Positions 45,254 to 56,253 are shown, counted from the stretch's first letter. The stretch is DNA of 64,000 nt from Aestuariivivens sediminis (GCF_022662105.1 NZ_JAKMCP010000002.1:1-64000), one strand, 5' to 3'. Numbers and translations are program-made. Notes: generated from the sequence alone by a model not told the origin.

Positions 45254-46519
45254 ATGGAATCGGTACAAGCTATAAAACAACGTTTTGGTATTATTGGCAA
45301 TACTGCTGGTTTAAATCGTGCTATTGAAAAAGCCATACAGGTTGCCCCAACTGATATTTCGGTTTTGGTAACCGGAGAAAGTGGTGTGGGTAAGGAAAGT
45401 ATTCCAAAAATAATACATCAGCTTTCCCATAGAAAGCACAATAAATATATTGCTGTTAACTGTGGTGCAATTCCGGAAGGCACGATAGACAGTGAATTAT
45501 TTGGGCATGAAAAAGGAGCTTTTACCGGTGCAACACAAACCCGACAAGGCTATTTTGAGGTTGCAGATGGCGGCACTATTTTTTTAGATGAAGTAGGCGA
45601 ACTGCCACTTACTACGCAGGTTCGGCTGTTGCGAATTCTTGAAAATGGAGAGTTTTTAAAAGTAGGATCCAGTAAAGTACAAAAAACCAATGTTCGAATT
45701 GTGGCCGCTACAAATTTAAATATGTTGGAGGCTATTGAAAAAGAAAAATTTCGAGAAGATCTTTACTACCGTTTGAGTACTGTGGATATTCATCTGCCTC
45801 CCTTACGTGAACGTCAGGATGATATCCATTTATTGTTTAGAAAATTTGCCAGTGACTTTGCCCTGAAATATAAAATGCCAACGGTTAAACTCACCGATAA
45901 TGCTATACAATTGCTCTTAAAACACCGTTGGAGCGGGAATATCAGACAGTTGCGTAACATCGCGGAGCAGCTCTCCGTACTGGAACAAGATAGGACTATT
46001 ACGGCCGATACCCTACGCAGTTATTTGCCTGCAACAGCAAATACTAATTTACCGGCAATTATTAAAACCACGAAGTCTGAAAGTGACTTTAGCAGTGAGC
46101 GGGAGATTTTATACAAGGTGCTCTTCGACATGAAAAGCGATCTCAATGACCTGAAAAAGCTAACTATGGAACTTATGAAATCCGGCAATGTCAAGGATGT
46201 TGAAAAAGACCATGAAGGACTAATCCAAAAGATATACGGCGGTGATGATGATTCTGAAGACTTCGAAACAGCTGAAGACTCAGCCGAAGTATTATCCATT
46301 CCCGAACACAGTTCTAGTATCGAGGACCCCTCTGGTTCAGACAAATATCACTTTGCGGAGGAGATTGAAGAGGAAGAAACGCTCTCACTACACGATAAGG
46401 AATTGGAATTAATTAAGAAATCGCTTGAACGTCACAATGGAAAACGTAAATTAGCAGCGGCAGAGTTGGGCATAAGTGAACGTACTTTATACAGGAAAAT
46501 AAAACAATTCGATCTCTAA
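45254..46519 (+). CDS. Sigma-54-dependent transcriptional activator
   Basis: 421 residues. The AAA+ domain starts near residue 10, with Walker A GESGVGKE (41-48), the sigma-54 loop GAFTGA (88-93), Walker B GGTIFLDEVGEL and the Arg-finger region. The C-terminus has a Fis-type helix-turn-helix, RKLAAAELGISERTLYRKIK. There is no N-terminal receiver or GAF domain, so activity would be controlled by partners, expression or ligand binding. A sigma-54-like promoter lies upstream of groES, 2.2 kb downstream, and could be a target. Confidence 0.94.
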   Translation: MESVQAIKQRFGIIGNTAGLNRAIEKAIQVAPTDISVLVTGESGVGKESIPKIIHQLSHRKHNKYIAVNCGAIPEGTIDSELFGHEKGAFTGATQTRQGYFEVADGGTIFLDEVGELPLTTQVRLLRILENGEFLKVGSSKVQKTNVRIVAATNLNMLEAIEKEKFREDLYYRLSTVDIHLPPLRERQDDIHLLFRKFASDFALKYKMPTVKLTDNAIQLLLKHRWSGNIRQLRNIAEQLSVLEQDRTITADTLRSYLPATANTNLPAIIKTTKSESDFSSEREILYKVLFDMKSDLNDLKKLTMELMKSGNVKDVEKDHEGLIQKIYGGDDDSEDFETAEDSAEVLSIPEHSSSIEDPSGSDKYHFAEEIEEEETLSLHDKELELIKKSLERHNGKRKLAAAELGISERTLYRKIKQFDL

Positions 46520-46618
46520 TTGGAAGTAACACAAGTCACAAACGATAAGGATATTGCGCTTAGTAGTTTATAATTTTGAAAATGTCTCGTAGAATACCAT
46601 CGAAGTCTAAACCATGTA

Positions 46619-47128
46619 ATGAAACCTTTTAAATATATTTTTTTCCTCCTCGTTATCATCGCTTTTTCTAGCTGTAAGATCCAATATGGATTTACCCAAC
46701 CCAGTTCCATAGATGCTGAAACTTTCCAAGTTAATCGTTTTGAAAACACATCGCTGTTGTTTGAACCAGGGCTGGATCTCCAATTTCAAAACACCCTCCA
46801 GGATTTAATTCAGGACCAAACTAATTACAAATTAGAAACGACTAATGCTGATTTGGTTTATGAAGGTGAAATCACCGATTACAGAATATCACCAACGACT
46901 GCAACCGCCCAAAATACCGCTGCGCAAAACAGATTAACCATAACCGTAAAAGTTAATTTTTACAATAGAAATAACGAAGAAGATAACGTTGAAAACAAAA
47001 CCTTTTCCTTTTTTTACGATTATCCGGGAAGTGCCCAGTTGATTGGAGGCCAAAAAACAACGGCGCATGAAGAAATATTTGAACGAATAACTCAGGACAT
47101 CGTTAATGCGACTTTAGCAAGGTGGTAG
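46619..47128 (+). CDS. lptE: LptE-like LPS-assembly lipoprotein
   Basis: 169 residues. Signal peptide with lipobox SSC (Cys18). The mature part GFTQPSSIDAETFQVNRFEN with FQNTLQDLIQDQTNYKLETTN and ADLVYEGEITDYRISP is the LptE layout of flavobacteria. LptE plugs the LptD barrel that inserts LPS in the outer membrane. It sits between the sigma-54 activator and a TPR gene, the usual order in this family. Confidence 0.88.
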   Translation: MKPFKYIFFLLVIIAFSSCKIQYGFTQPSSIDAETFQVNRFENTSLLFEPGLDLQFQNTLQDLIQDQTNYKLETTNADLVYEGEITDYRISPTTATAQNTAAQNRLTITVKVNFYNRNNEEDNVENKTFSFFYDYPGSAQLIGGQKTTAHEEIFERITQDIVNATLARW

Positions 47129-47272
47129 TATGGATCTGCCTGACAAACACCAAATCTGTTCTTAACTATCTGTTTAGGAGTTTTTAGAACGGATTATATG
47201 ATGCTTGAGGTCATTGTATCCCGTGACTTAAAAGGAAAAAAACCTATATTTGTTCTACTTTAATACGCGCCA

Positions 47273-48226
47273 TTGAACAGTAACGATTTTACATATTTAT
47301 TGCAACATCCACAGTCGATTACCCACGGACAGATCGAAGCGATAAAATCGGTTATCGATTCAAATCCGTATATGCAATCTGCCAGAGCCGTTTACCTTAA
47401 AGGATTGAAGGACCAAAGTAGTTTAAAGTACAACCAAGAGTTAAAAAAAACGGCCGCCTATACTACAGACCGAAGTATTCTGTTTGATTATATCACTTCT
47501 GAATCTTTCATACAAAATGAAATTTCCAAATATATTAAGCAAAATATTGAACACTTAAAGGATATTGAAGTAACTGTTGAAGACCTTTCGGTAAACAAAA
47601 GCGTAGCCATTGATGATGCCCTGAAAAAACAAATTCAGGCTACGCGAGGTGTATTGGACCCTTCTTTATTTGAACCTAAAAAAGTGAGGCCTCATGCAAC
47701 AACAGCGTTCAGGCTTGATGAAACTGAAAACATCGAACCTTTAGAAAAAACCACTAAGACTCAGGAGGTTTCAGCTGAAGATCTATTGCATTTAGGGCAA
47801 CCTTTACCTTTCGATAAAACCGAAACCCATTCCTTTAACGAATGGCTGAAATTAACGCGATACAAACCTATTGAACGGTCTGCAGAGACTGAGGAATTAG
47901 AAAAAGTACAGCAAGAGGAAACCGTTTTAACGGATACCGATAAATCCAAAAAATTTGAACTTATCGACAATTTTATTGCGAAAAACCCCAAGATTGATCC
48001 CTCAAGTTCCGCGGTTTCCAAAGGTAATTTGGCCAAAGCGCAAATGATTCGGCCGGAAGCTTTAATGACAGAGACCTTAGCCCGTATTTATGTGGAACAA
48101 AAAAACTATAAAAAAGCCATTCAATCATATAAAATATTAAGTTTGAAATATCCAGAAAAAAGTAGTTTCTTTGCAAACCAAATTAAAGCAGTAGAACAAT
48201 TACAAGAACAAAATAATAAAGAGTAA
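47273..48226 (+). CDS. Tetratricopeptide-like protein before secG
   Basis: 317 residues. The start is TTG at 47273: the frame is closed by a stop at 47261, and no in-frame ATG occurs before residue 34 or so. N-terminal NDFTYLLQHPQSITHGQIEA is well conserved in flavobacteria by my reading; the C-terminus has a TPR-like pair (TLARIYVEQKNYKKAIQSYK and KYPEKSSFFANQI). Probably cytoplasmic, function unknown. Its stop overlaps the secG start (TAATG), so the two are coupled. Confidence 0.8.
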   Translation: MNSNDFTYLLQHPQSITHGQIEAIKSVIDSNPYMQSARAVYLKGLKDQSSLKYNQELKKTAAYTTDRSILFDYITSESFIQNEISKYIKQNIEHLKDIEVTVEDLSVNKSVAIDDALKKQIQATRGVLDPSLFEPKKVRPHATTAFRLDETENIEPLEKTTKTQEVSAEDLLHLGQPLPFDKTETHSFNEWLKLTRYKPIERSAETEELEKVQQEETVLTDTDKSKKFELIDNFIAKNPKIDPSSSAVSKGNLAKAQMIRPEALMTETLARIYVEQKNYKKAIQSYKILSLKYPEKSSFFANQIKAVEQLQEQNNKE

Positions 48227-48588
48227 TGAGTACGTTTACAATATTTTTAGCACTAATCGTAGTTGTAGCATTTTTGCTGGTCGTAGTAATTATGGTACAA
48301 AACCCAAAAGGTGGTGGTTTATCCTCAACTTTTGGAGGTGGTGGTTCGCAACAGTTAGGTGGTGTAAAAAAGACCACGGACTTTTTAGACAAAAGCACCT
48401 GGACTTTGGCAACCTTACTATTAGTATTAATTTTAATTTCTAACGTTACAATTAACAGAGGTTCTGAGAGTGCAGATTCCAAAGCATTAGACCCTAATGC
48501 CCAAACCGCGCAACCTTTACCTGCAACTCCTGCAGATACCAACAACGATAGTACGACAAGTATCCCCACGGATTCAACAGGTAACTAA
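48226..48588 (+). CDS. secG: Preprotein translocase subunit SecG
   Basis: 120 residues. Two membrane helices (about 3-22 and 60-78) with the conserved VVIMVQNPKGGGLSSTFGGG loop between them and TDFLDKSTW. SecG is part of the SecYEG channel. The C-terminal 40 residues are a polar, Pro/Thr/Asp-rich tail typical of Bacteroidota SecG. Coupled to the upstream gene and followed by a strong terminator. Confidence 0.95.
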   Translation: MSTFTIFLALIVVVAFLLVVVIMVQNPKGGGLSSTFGGGGSQQLGGVKKTTDFLDKSTWTLATLLLVLILISNVTINRGSESADSKALDPNAQTAQPLPATPADTNNDSTTSIPTDSTGN

Positions 48589-48607
48589 TTTGTAACAGCA
48601 CGAACAC

Positions 48608-48638
48608 AAATGCCAACTCCCCTAAACAGTTGGCATTT
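48608..48638 (+). terminator. Terminator of secG
   Basis: Perfect 11-bp stem AAATGCCAACT / AGTTGGCATTT with a 9-nt loop, followed by a T-run. Confidence 0.88.
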
Positions 48639-48686
48639 TTTTATGGCTTCAACGGACATTTCTGCAAGTTTGTCAGTCACTCGAGG

Positions 48687-48703
48687 TTGGCACATTTTTA
48701 GCA
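48687..48703 (+). promoter_or_regulatory. Sigma-54-like (-24/-12) promoter upstream of groES
   Basis: TTGGCACATTTTTAGCA contains TGGCAC and TAGCA with the GG-to-GC distance of 12 nt expected for sigma-54; only one base of the TTGCA box is changed. It ends 46 nt before the groES ATG. No CIRCE-like inverted repeat is visible in this gap. Confidence 0.5.
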
Positions 48704-48749
48704 AGTCGTTAAAGCGTTAAATAAAAAATTAATTTAAATCATATAACTA

Positions 48750-49025
48750 ATGAGCTTAAACATTAAACCATTGGCAGACCGTGTTCTCATTGAACCAGCT
48801 GCTGCTGAAACCAAAACAGCTTCCGGTATTATCATTCCGGATAACGCTAAAGAAAAACCCCAAAAAGGTACCGTTGTTGCTGCCGGTCCTGGCACAAAAG
48901 ATGAACCCGTTACCGTTAAGGTTGGCGATACGGTTTTATATGGTAAATATGCAGGTACGGAACTTAAACTTGACGGTAAAGACTACCTCATAATGCGCGA
49001 AAGCGACATCTTGGCAATCGTATAA
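48750..49025 (+). CDS. groES: Co-chaperonin GroES
   Basis: 91 residues, normal length. Starts [23 protein letters not shown] with the mobile loop, and ends with [23 protein letters not shown]. It caps the GroEL cage. First gene of groES-groEL, 97 nt before groEL. A sigma-54-like site and a short AT-rich leader lie upstream. Confidence 0.98.
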   Translation: MSLNIKPLADRVLIEPAAAETKTASGIIIPDNAKEKPQKGTVVAAGPGTKDEPVTVKVGDTVLYGKYAGTELKLDGKDYLIMRESDILAIV

Positions 49026-49065
49026 CAGTTTAAATGGTGTTCCGCAAGGCAGCGGAATCTATTAA

Positions 49066-50754
<1,689 letters not shown>

Positions 50755-50778
50755 TGCCTTAAACGCTAAAATACTTTA

Positions 50779-50808
50779 AAAACGCTTCAATTTTTTTTGA
50801 AGCGTTTT
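50779..50808 (+). terminator. Terminator of groESL
   Basis: Perfect 12-bp stem AAAACGCTTCAA / TTGAAGCGTTTT with a 6-T loop and a seven-T tail. Confidence 0.9.
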
Positions 50809-50853
50809 TTTATTCCCTATTATTTTATAGTTTTAAAAGAAATTAATGGATTC

Positions 50854-51498
50854 ATGAAACGACAGTTACGTTATGCCATTGGAGAAGTTTTAATTGTCAT
50901 TGTTGGGATTACTATAGCATTTAGTATGAATAAATGCTCCGAATCCCAAAAAAACAAAACCGACAAAGAACAATATTTAGAAAACTTAAAACAGGACATA
51001 CATGTTGATAAAAGTAATCTGGAACATAATTTAGCAGAAATAACTGCTAAAATAGAAACATTACAACACATCATACCGCTTATAAATACCGCCGCTCCCG
51101 AAAAACTAAAAACACAGCATTCCCTTTTCAGCACATTTAAACTAACAGAGTTTTATCCAAAGGACATTACCTATCAAACCATGATCAATTCGGGTGACTT
51201 TAAATTGATTGATGATTTTACATTAAAAGCGGCCATTGAACAGCATTATTCCAATTACAAAACCATTTTAAAGGACTATTACAGGCAGGAGACCATTCAT
51301 AAAGAGTATTTAGGGGAGTACTTAATTCATCATGCCAATTATGATAGGTTGCGAAACGGGGGCTTTGCATTTGAAAATGAAGGCTTGTTCAAAAATATCC
51401 TGCAGAGTATGACCGGTTCATTTCAAATCAAGAAAGAAGCCACTGAACGCGGTATACAAAGTTGTGATAACCTATTAAATATATTAGATCGGTTTTAG
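50854..51498 (+). CDS. DUF6090-like membrane protein (fifth copy)
   Basis: 214 residues from the ATG at 50854; an open frame further upstream starts inside the groESL terminator and is not credible. Starts MKRQLRYAIGEVLIVIVGIT with a membrane helix and FSMNKCSESQKNKTDKEQYL, similar to the cassettes at 15.7-24.8 kb but without the MIKFFRQIRQRLLSEGK start. The rest (about 40-214) is helical, with MINSGDFKLIDDF in the place of the family LKSTG motif. No conserved leader. Function unknown. Confidence 0.75.
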   Translation: MKRQLRYAIGEVLIVIVGITIAFSMNKCSESQKNKTDKEQYLENLKQDIHVDKSNLEHNLAEITAKIETLQHIIPLINTAAPEKLKTQHSLFSTFKLTEFYPKDITYQTMINSGDFKLIDDFTLKAAIEQHYSNYKTILKDYYRQETIHKEYLGEYLIHHANYDRLRNGGFAFENEGLFKNILQSMTGSFQIKKEATERGIQSCDNLLNILDRF

Positions 51499-51558
51499 TT
51501 TGGTTTTTAAGTTAAATCCCTATGGGTTGCAATACCAGGACGCCGAATATTTATATGA

Positions 51559-52182
51559 TTAATCACATCCACAATATTTATCAGAATTAGCCTTTTCAAA
51601 ACATTCCATACCTTCCTTTAAGGCAAAATATGAAAGCCCTAGCGTTCCAATACTGTCAATATATCCAATGCCAAACAGCTCATAAATTCCACTGCTAATC
51701 AGCAGAATGACAGACATGTATAAACAAACCAAAGTACAATTTGCATCTGCTAAAATGGGTGCCGAGTTTAATTGAACCCCTATTTTTCTTTTCCAATATA
51801 CCAAAAGCCACATGACCAAAATAGAAATAATTGAAATCACCACACCCCAAAATGTGGTTACCGGTTTGTGCCCAATCCAAATATTGTAAAAACTTGTTAC
51901 GACAAGCCCGAATACGAGAAGATAAAACGCAAATCCTGTGATTTTCAATGCCGTTCGTTCAAATGGATCCCTATTGCTGTTCGGATTATTTTTAATTCTT
52001 AAAATCATATGGGCTATGCCAAATCCGGAAATAACTTCAATAAAACTATCAGAGCCGAAACCAAAAAGTGCAAGACTTTCATCTTCAAATCCAAGATATG
52101 TTGCAATAAGTCCTTCAACAATATTATAGATGATGGTGAAAATGGTTAAGCCAAAAGCAATATTATACAGTCTTTTGTTCAT
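51559..52182 (-). CDS. CDF-like transmembrane protein without the cytoplasmic domain
   Basis: 207 residues with six predicted membrane helices. DESLALFGFGSDSFIEVISG and DANCTLVCLYMS resemble helices 2 and 5 of cation diffusion facilitators, where Asp/His metal ligands sit. The soluble C-terminal domain of typical CDF transporters is absent, and the protein ends in a Cys-rich KYCGCD. Probably a metal exporter or a relative of it. It follows the truncated DUF2306 gene on the same strand. Confidence 0.75.
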   Translation of the reverse strand: MNKRLYNIAFGLTIFTIIYNIVEGLIATYLGFEDESLALFGFGSDSFIEVISGFGIAHMILRIKNNPNSNRDPFERTALKITGFAFYLLVFGLVVTSFYNIWIGHKPVTTFWGVVISIISILVMWLLVYWKRKIGVQLNSAPILADANCTLVCLYMSVILLISSGIYELFGIGYIDSIGTLGLSYFALKEGMECFEKANSDKYCGCD

Positions 52183-52228
52183 TGTAATTCTATATTTCTA
52201 ATAGCAATCTTATAATATTATTTAGATT

Positions 52229-52573
52229 TTATAAGATCGGGCTTTGTTCCAAGTCCATTTCAGACCCTGTTCCAATAAAAATGCCAATTAAGTATATTCT
52301 CCCTAATACCCTATGAATACTCATAAATTTATTACGGAAAGATTTCCAGAATTGAAAAGGCCCGATCGATAACGCCACTAAACCTCCCGAAACATATCCA
52401 AATAACGACCATTTAAAGTCCCAAAGCCGGCCAAAAACTTCCGGGTTGAACCCAAAATAAGGAAGTGCATCTTTAATTACAAATTTACCTGCAAATAATA
52501 TTAGGAAAATCCAGGCGATTAAGGTCACATAGGATTTAGGTCTAAACAGGGTTTTAAGGTTTAATTGTTTCAT
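52229..52573 (-). pseudogene. DUF2306 membrane protein, C-terminally truncated
   Basis: 114 residues open. DUF2306 proteins are usually about twice as long, with several membrane helices. Here two helices (about 16-33 and 56-75) and FRNKFMSIHRVLGRIYLIGI are present. The frame then runs into GSEMDLEQSPIL and stops, 46 nt before the CDF-like gene. The missing C-terminal half is not found in other frames nearby, so a deletion rather than a simple frameshift is likely. The rest could still be expressed. Confidence 0.6.
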
Positions 52574-52744
52574 GATATTTATTGATTTACAATGTTACTA
52601 TTCTTGTTCTCGATCCATAGAATGATGATCCTTTTAAACCGCCTCTTCTCCAAATATGCTAAAATCCAGTCCCAAGACAAAGGTCTGAACTGCACATGAT
52701 AAAACTCCAATTTACAGCACTCTATTTTAATGATGGATTATCAT

Positions 52745-53173
52745 TTAATTTTTTAATTTATTATAGTAAAACGCTGGTAATAACAATAACAAAATTATGG
52801 GTTGAATAAGAAATCGGCGCACATTAAAGAACATGTAATACTCTTCCTGTTTTGGATTTACTACAAAATACAAATAAATTAAAATTAGAATTATAAAGGC
52901 CAGAATATATATCATCATAGAAAACTTAACAATGCTTTTATCTTTAAAAATAACATATATTATGGCTACCGAAATGAGGCTGTTAAGCCCATAACGTATC
53001 CCAGTAAAAACCGTTAACTTAAACACTTCACGCCTTGGATTATCAATATATAGATAATCGTTTTGGAAAAACAGCAAATAAGGATCGTAGAATAATTCAT
53101 TTTCAAAAACCCGAATTAAAACCAATAACCCAAATAATACAGCCAGCAGTATGTATTTACCGTTCTTCCCCAT
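52745..53173 (-). CDS. Exosortase F system-associated protein
   Basis: 142 residues with four membrane helices (about 7-23, 52-73, 83-102, 117-137). FENELFYDPYLLFFQNDYLY and the position directly after exosortase F match the small companion protein of the XrtF system. Its start overlaps the end of xrtF by 17 bp. Function of the companion is unknown; probably a chaperone or subunit of the sorting enzyme. Confidence 0.82.
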   Translation of the reverse strand: MGKNGKYILLAVLFGLLVLIRVFENELFYDPYLLFFQNDYLYIDNPRREVFKLTVFTGIRYGLNSLISVAIIYVIFKDKSIVKFSMMIYILAFIILILIYLYFVVNPKQEEYYMFFNVRRFLIQPIILLLLLPAFYYNKLKN

Positions 53174-53717
53174 GCTTCTTATTTATCAATGCAAAATAGT
53201 TGACCCAAATCATCCATAAAAGAAATACCATTCCATAAATAATTGCCGGAAAAATAACGGTATGCAAAATTTCCCTTCGCCATGGATAATGATACAACCC
53301 AATTGAAAGAATTACTATTCTAAATAAATTAACCACGTAAATTAATACACTTCCCGATAGCACATACACGAGCGTTTCCCGAAATCGTCCGGAAAAGGCA
53401 ACAATAAATGAAATAAACAGAATAATGACACTCACAGCGTTACACCCTTCTAAAACACGAGCCACATATTTGTGGTTAATAATAAGTTTCATTGAAGGTT
53501 CGTTGGGGTGCGGTTCAACACGAGCTTCATATCCAAAATCATTGAGCAAGTGTTCCGTTTGTTTAGCAACCAGATTTGTTACATAATCAGGATAAAATTT
53601 TGAGTATTTAGAAAAATCCAAATAGAACTTATAGGAGAGTGATAGTAAAACATATACTAGTAAAAAGGTAAGAATAAAACGTATTACCCATTTATATTTT
53701 AAAAGCAGCTTTTTCAA
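53157..53717 (-). CDS. xrtF: Exosortase F
   Basis: 186 residues with about four to five membrane helices. The catalytic triad pattern of exosortases is visible: Cys92 in LEGCNAVSV, Arg133 in NLFRIV, and His152 in ILHTVIFP. Length and motifs fit the single-function XrtF of Flavobacteriia. It would cleave a C-terminal sorting signal of as yet undefined target proteins in the envelope. Overlaps its companion gene by 17 bp. Confidence 0.88.
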   Translation of the reverse strand: MKKLLLKYKWVIRFILTFLLVYVLLSLSYKFYLDFSKYSKFYPDYVTNLVAKQTEHLLNDFGYEARVEPHPNEPSMKLIINHKYVARVLEGCNAVSVIILFISFIVAFSGRFRETLVYVLSGSVLIYVVNLFRIVILSIGLYHYPWRREILHTVIFPAIIYGMVFLLWMIWVNYFALINKKHGEER

Positions 53718-53809
53718 AAACCCAAGTCGTTTTGTCCAGTTAAATTAAGTAAAAAAAGGGTGATCAAATTACACCTTTTTAAATACTTTTACGAAAAATC
53801 TTTTTAGTC

Positions 53810-54265
53810 ATGACTTTTGAACGGTTAAAATCACAGGTAGAATCCATAATTTCGAAAACCACGCTAACCGTTAATGATCGCTTGTTAGACATATGTCGCC
53901 TGCTGGAAAATCAGGTTGAATACTACAATTGGGTTGGCTTTTATTTTAGAAATGGCACTAAGGAAGAATTAATTTTGGGCCCCTATGTTGGTGCCCCTAC
54001 GGACCATACGGTAATTCCATTTGGAAAAGGCATCTGTGGACAAGTGGCCCTCAGCAACACGAATTTTGTGGTACCGGATGTTACTCTTCAAGATAATTAT
54101 ATTGCGTGCAGCATCACGGTGAAAGCTGAAATTGTGATTCCTATTTTTGTTAAAGGTCAAAATATAGGACAGATAGATATAGATTCGAACAGTCCTGATC
54201 CTTTTACTGAAGCCGATGAGCGATTTTTAGAATTTGTATGCACTAAAGTGTCACAGATACTTTAA
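53810..54265 (+). CDS. GAF-domain protein, free methionine-R-sulfoxide reductase-like
   Basis: 151 residues, a single GAF domain. GKGICGQVA (Cys76) and DNYIACSITVKAEIVIPIF (Cys100) match two of the three conserved cysteines of fRMsr enzymes; the catalytic Cys of that family is the last. The third, in the ACxxIPFG stretch, is replaced (TDHTVIPFG). If it is an fRMsr, its recycling would need another thiol. A generic ligand-binding GAF protein is the alternative. Cytoplasmic. Confidence 0.75.
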   Translation: MTFERLKSQVESIISKTTLTVNDRLLDICRLLENQVEYYNWVGFYFRNGTKEELILGPYVGAPTDHTVIPFGKGICGQVALSNTNFVVPDVTLQDNYIACSITVKAEIVIPIFVKGQNIGQIDIDSNSPDPFTEADERFLEFVCTKVSQIL

Positions 54266-54484
54266 GATTGAAGATTCTGTTTAAAGGTGAGCGTTTAATA
54301 TGTCGTACTTCGCCTTCACTGTTAACAACTTCCCTTTTCCGTTAAAAAAATGCATGGTTTTTTAAAATATCCAAGTCATTTTTTGGCTTTAAATAATTAC
54401 TTTTGCATTGTTATAAAAAAACAAATTAGGTATTCATAAATCAAACGTCATTTCCGTTTTCGGGAACCTTACAACACAACAAGA

Positions 54485-56017
54485 ATGAGCAACGAAAAAC
54501 ACATCAAATCGGCATTAATTTCAGTTTTCAGTAAAGACGGATTAGAGCCGATAGTAAAAGCACTGGACCAACAAGGCGTTACCATATATTCTACGGGAGG
54601 TACCGAAAAATTTATCAGTGATTTGGGCATTCCTGTTGTTCCCGTTGAAGAGGTCACTTCTTATCCATCTATTTTAGGGGGTCGAGTAAAAACCTTACAC
54701 CCTAAGGTATTTGGCGGAATTCTAAACAGACAAAGCCATGACGGTGACGTTGCTGAATTGGCCGAATACGACATTCCGCAGATAGATGTGGTTATCGTTG
54801 ACTTATATCCATTTGAAAAAACCGTAGCCTCCGGAGCCAGCAACCAAGACATCATTGAAAAAATAGATATTGGCGGGATCTCATTAATCCGCGCCGCGGC
54901 TAAAAACTATGCCGATGTTATTTGTGTGTCTTCTGTTCAAGATTATAAGGAATTTCTTGAATTACTCACCGCCAACAACGGTACTTTTTCTGAAGAAGAC
55001 AGAAAACGATTTGCGGCAAAAGCCTTTCATGTGTCCTCACATTATGACACGGCCATATTCCACTATTTTAACCAAAATAATACAGAACCCGTTTTAAAGC
55101 TAAGCGCAACCAACAGACAAGTATTACGCTATGGTGAAAACCCTCATCAAAAAGGATTGTTCTTTGGTGATTTTGATGCCATGTTTGAAAAATTACACGG
55201 AAAGGAATTAAGCTACAACAATCTGTTGGATGTGGATGCCGCCGTTAATTTAATGTCTGAATTTAAAAATGAAGCCCCGACATTTGCCATATTAAAACAC
55301 AATAATGCCTGTGGGGTAGCACAACGAACCACTCTGTTACAAGCCTATAAAGATGCACTTGCCGGGGATCCTGTATCGGCTTTTGGTGGTATATTGATAT
55401 GCAATAAAGAAATAGATAAAGCCACTGCTGAAGAAATTCATAACTTATTTTGTGAAGTGGTAATTGCCCCTGCTTTTTCATCGGATGCCTTAGCCGTTCT
55501 TAAAGGTAAAAAAAATAGAATTCTTTTAATTTTAAAAGCTACTGAGCTACCAAAAACTACGGTTAGAACTTGCTTAAATGGGATTTTGGTTCAAGATAGA
55601 GATGACATTACAGACCGTGCTGAACAATTACAGAATGTAACCGATCTTTCCCCTACAGCAGCTCAAATTGATGACTTATTGTTTGCCTCAAAAATTTGTA
55701 AACACACCAAATCCAACACTATTGTATTGGCTAAAAATAAACAGTTGTGTGCCAGTGGCACCGGACAAACAAGCCGAGTCGATGCCTTAAATCAGGCCAT
55801 ACATAAAGCGCAATCCTTCAATTTTGATTTGACCGGGGCCGTAATGGCCAGTGATGCCTTTTTCCCTTTTCCGGATTGTGTGGAAATTGCAAAAAACGCT
55901 GGGATTAAGGCAGTAATTCAGCCCGGTGGCTCTATAAAAGATCAATTGAGCACAGATTTTTGTAATGAAAATGATGTTGCTATGGTAATGACGGGGACAC
56001 GTCACTTTAAACACTAA
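54485..56017 (+). CDS. purH: Bifunctional AICAR transformylase/IMP cyclohydrolase
   Basis: 510 residues with the MGS-like cyclohydrolase domain (1-145, YSTGGTEKFI and VKTLHPKVFGG) and the AICAR transformylase domain (150-510, with LKHNNACGVA, ALAGDPVSAFGG, SDAFFPFPD and IQPGGSIKD). Catalyses the last two steps of IMP synthesis. A TACTTTTG box lies about 85 nt upstream. Followed by the cell-shape operon, as in other flavobacteria. Confidence 0.98.
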   Translation: MSNEKHIKSALISVFSKDGLEPIVKALDQQGVTIYSTGGTEKFISDLGIPVVPVEEVTSYPSILGGRVKTLHPKVFGGILNRQSHDGDVAELAEYDIPQIDVVIVDLYPFEKTVASGASNQDIIEKIDIGGISLIRAAAKNYADVICVSSVQDYKEFLELLTANNGTFSEEDRKRFAAKAFHVSSHYDTAIFHYFNQNNTEPVLKLSATNRQVLRYGENPHQKGLFFGDFDAMFEKLHGKELSYNNLLDVDAAVNLMSEFKNEAPTFAILKHNNACGVAQRTTLLQAYKDALAGDPVSAFGGILICNKEIDKATAEEIHNLFCEVVIAPAFSSDALAVLKGKKNRILLILKATELPKTTVRTCLNGILVQDRDDITDRAEQLQNVTDLSPTAAQIDDLLFASKICKHTKSNTIVLAKNKQLCASGTGQTSRVDALNQAIHKAQSFNFDLTGAVMASDAFFPFPDCVEIAKNAGIKAVIQPGGSIKDQLSTDFCNENDVAMVMTGTRHFKH

Positions 56018-56253
56018 TTTACAAGTTTAAATTTTAACTGCAGTATACCTGAACCAATAGAAAAACAGCAACTTTGAAATTTGACAATTTTGAAAGAAAA
56101 TGCGTTTCGAGTATCCAGAAACCGATTAAAAACGTAAAAGTTACATGTACTTTTCATTGATGGAATTTTCTGCTGTATAATCTCTAGTATATTATTAACT
56201 TTTATTACATTTACGAAATTCGTTTTTTAACCCTTTAATACTACAATTAACTT

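Noticed and set aside
48183-48569. Long open frame antisense to secG
   Set aside because: Shadow of secG and its neighbour. It has no start context and its sequence is low-complexity.
50797-50853. Upstream start for the DUF6090-like gene at 50854
   Set aside because: The extra 19 codons fall within the groESL terminator arm and give a start unlike the family.
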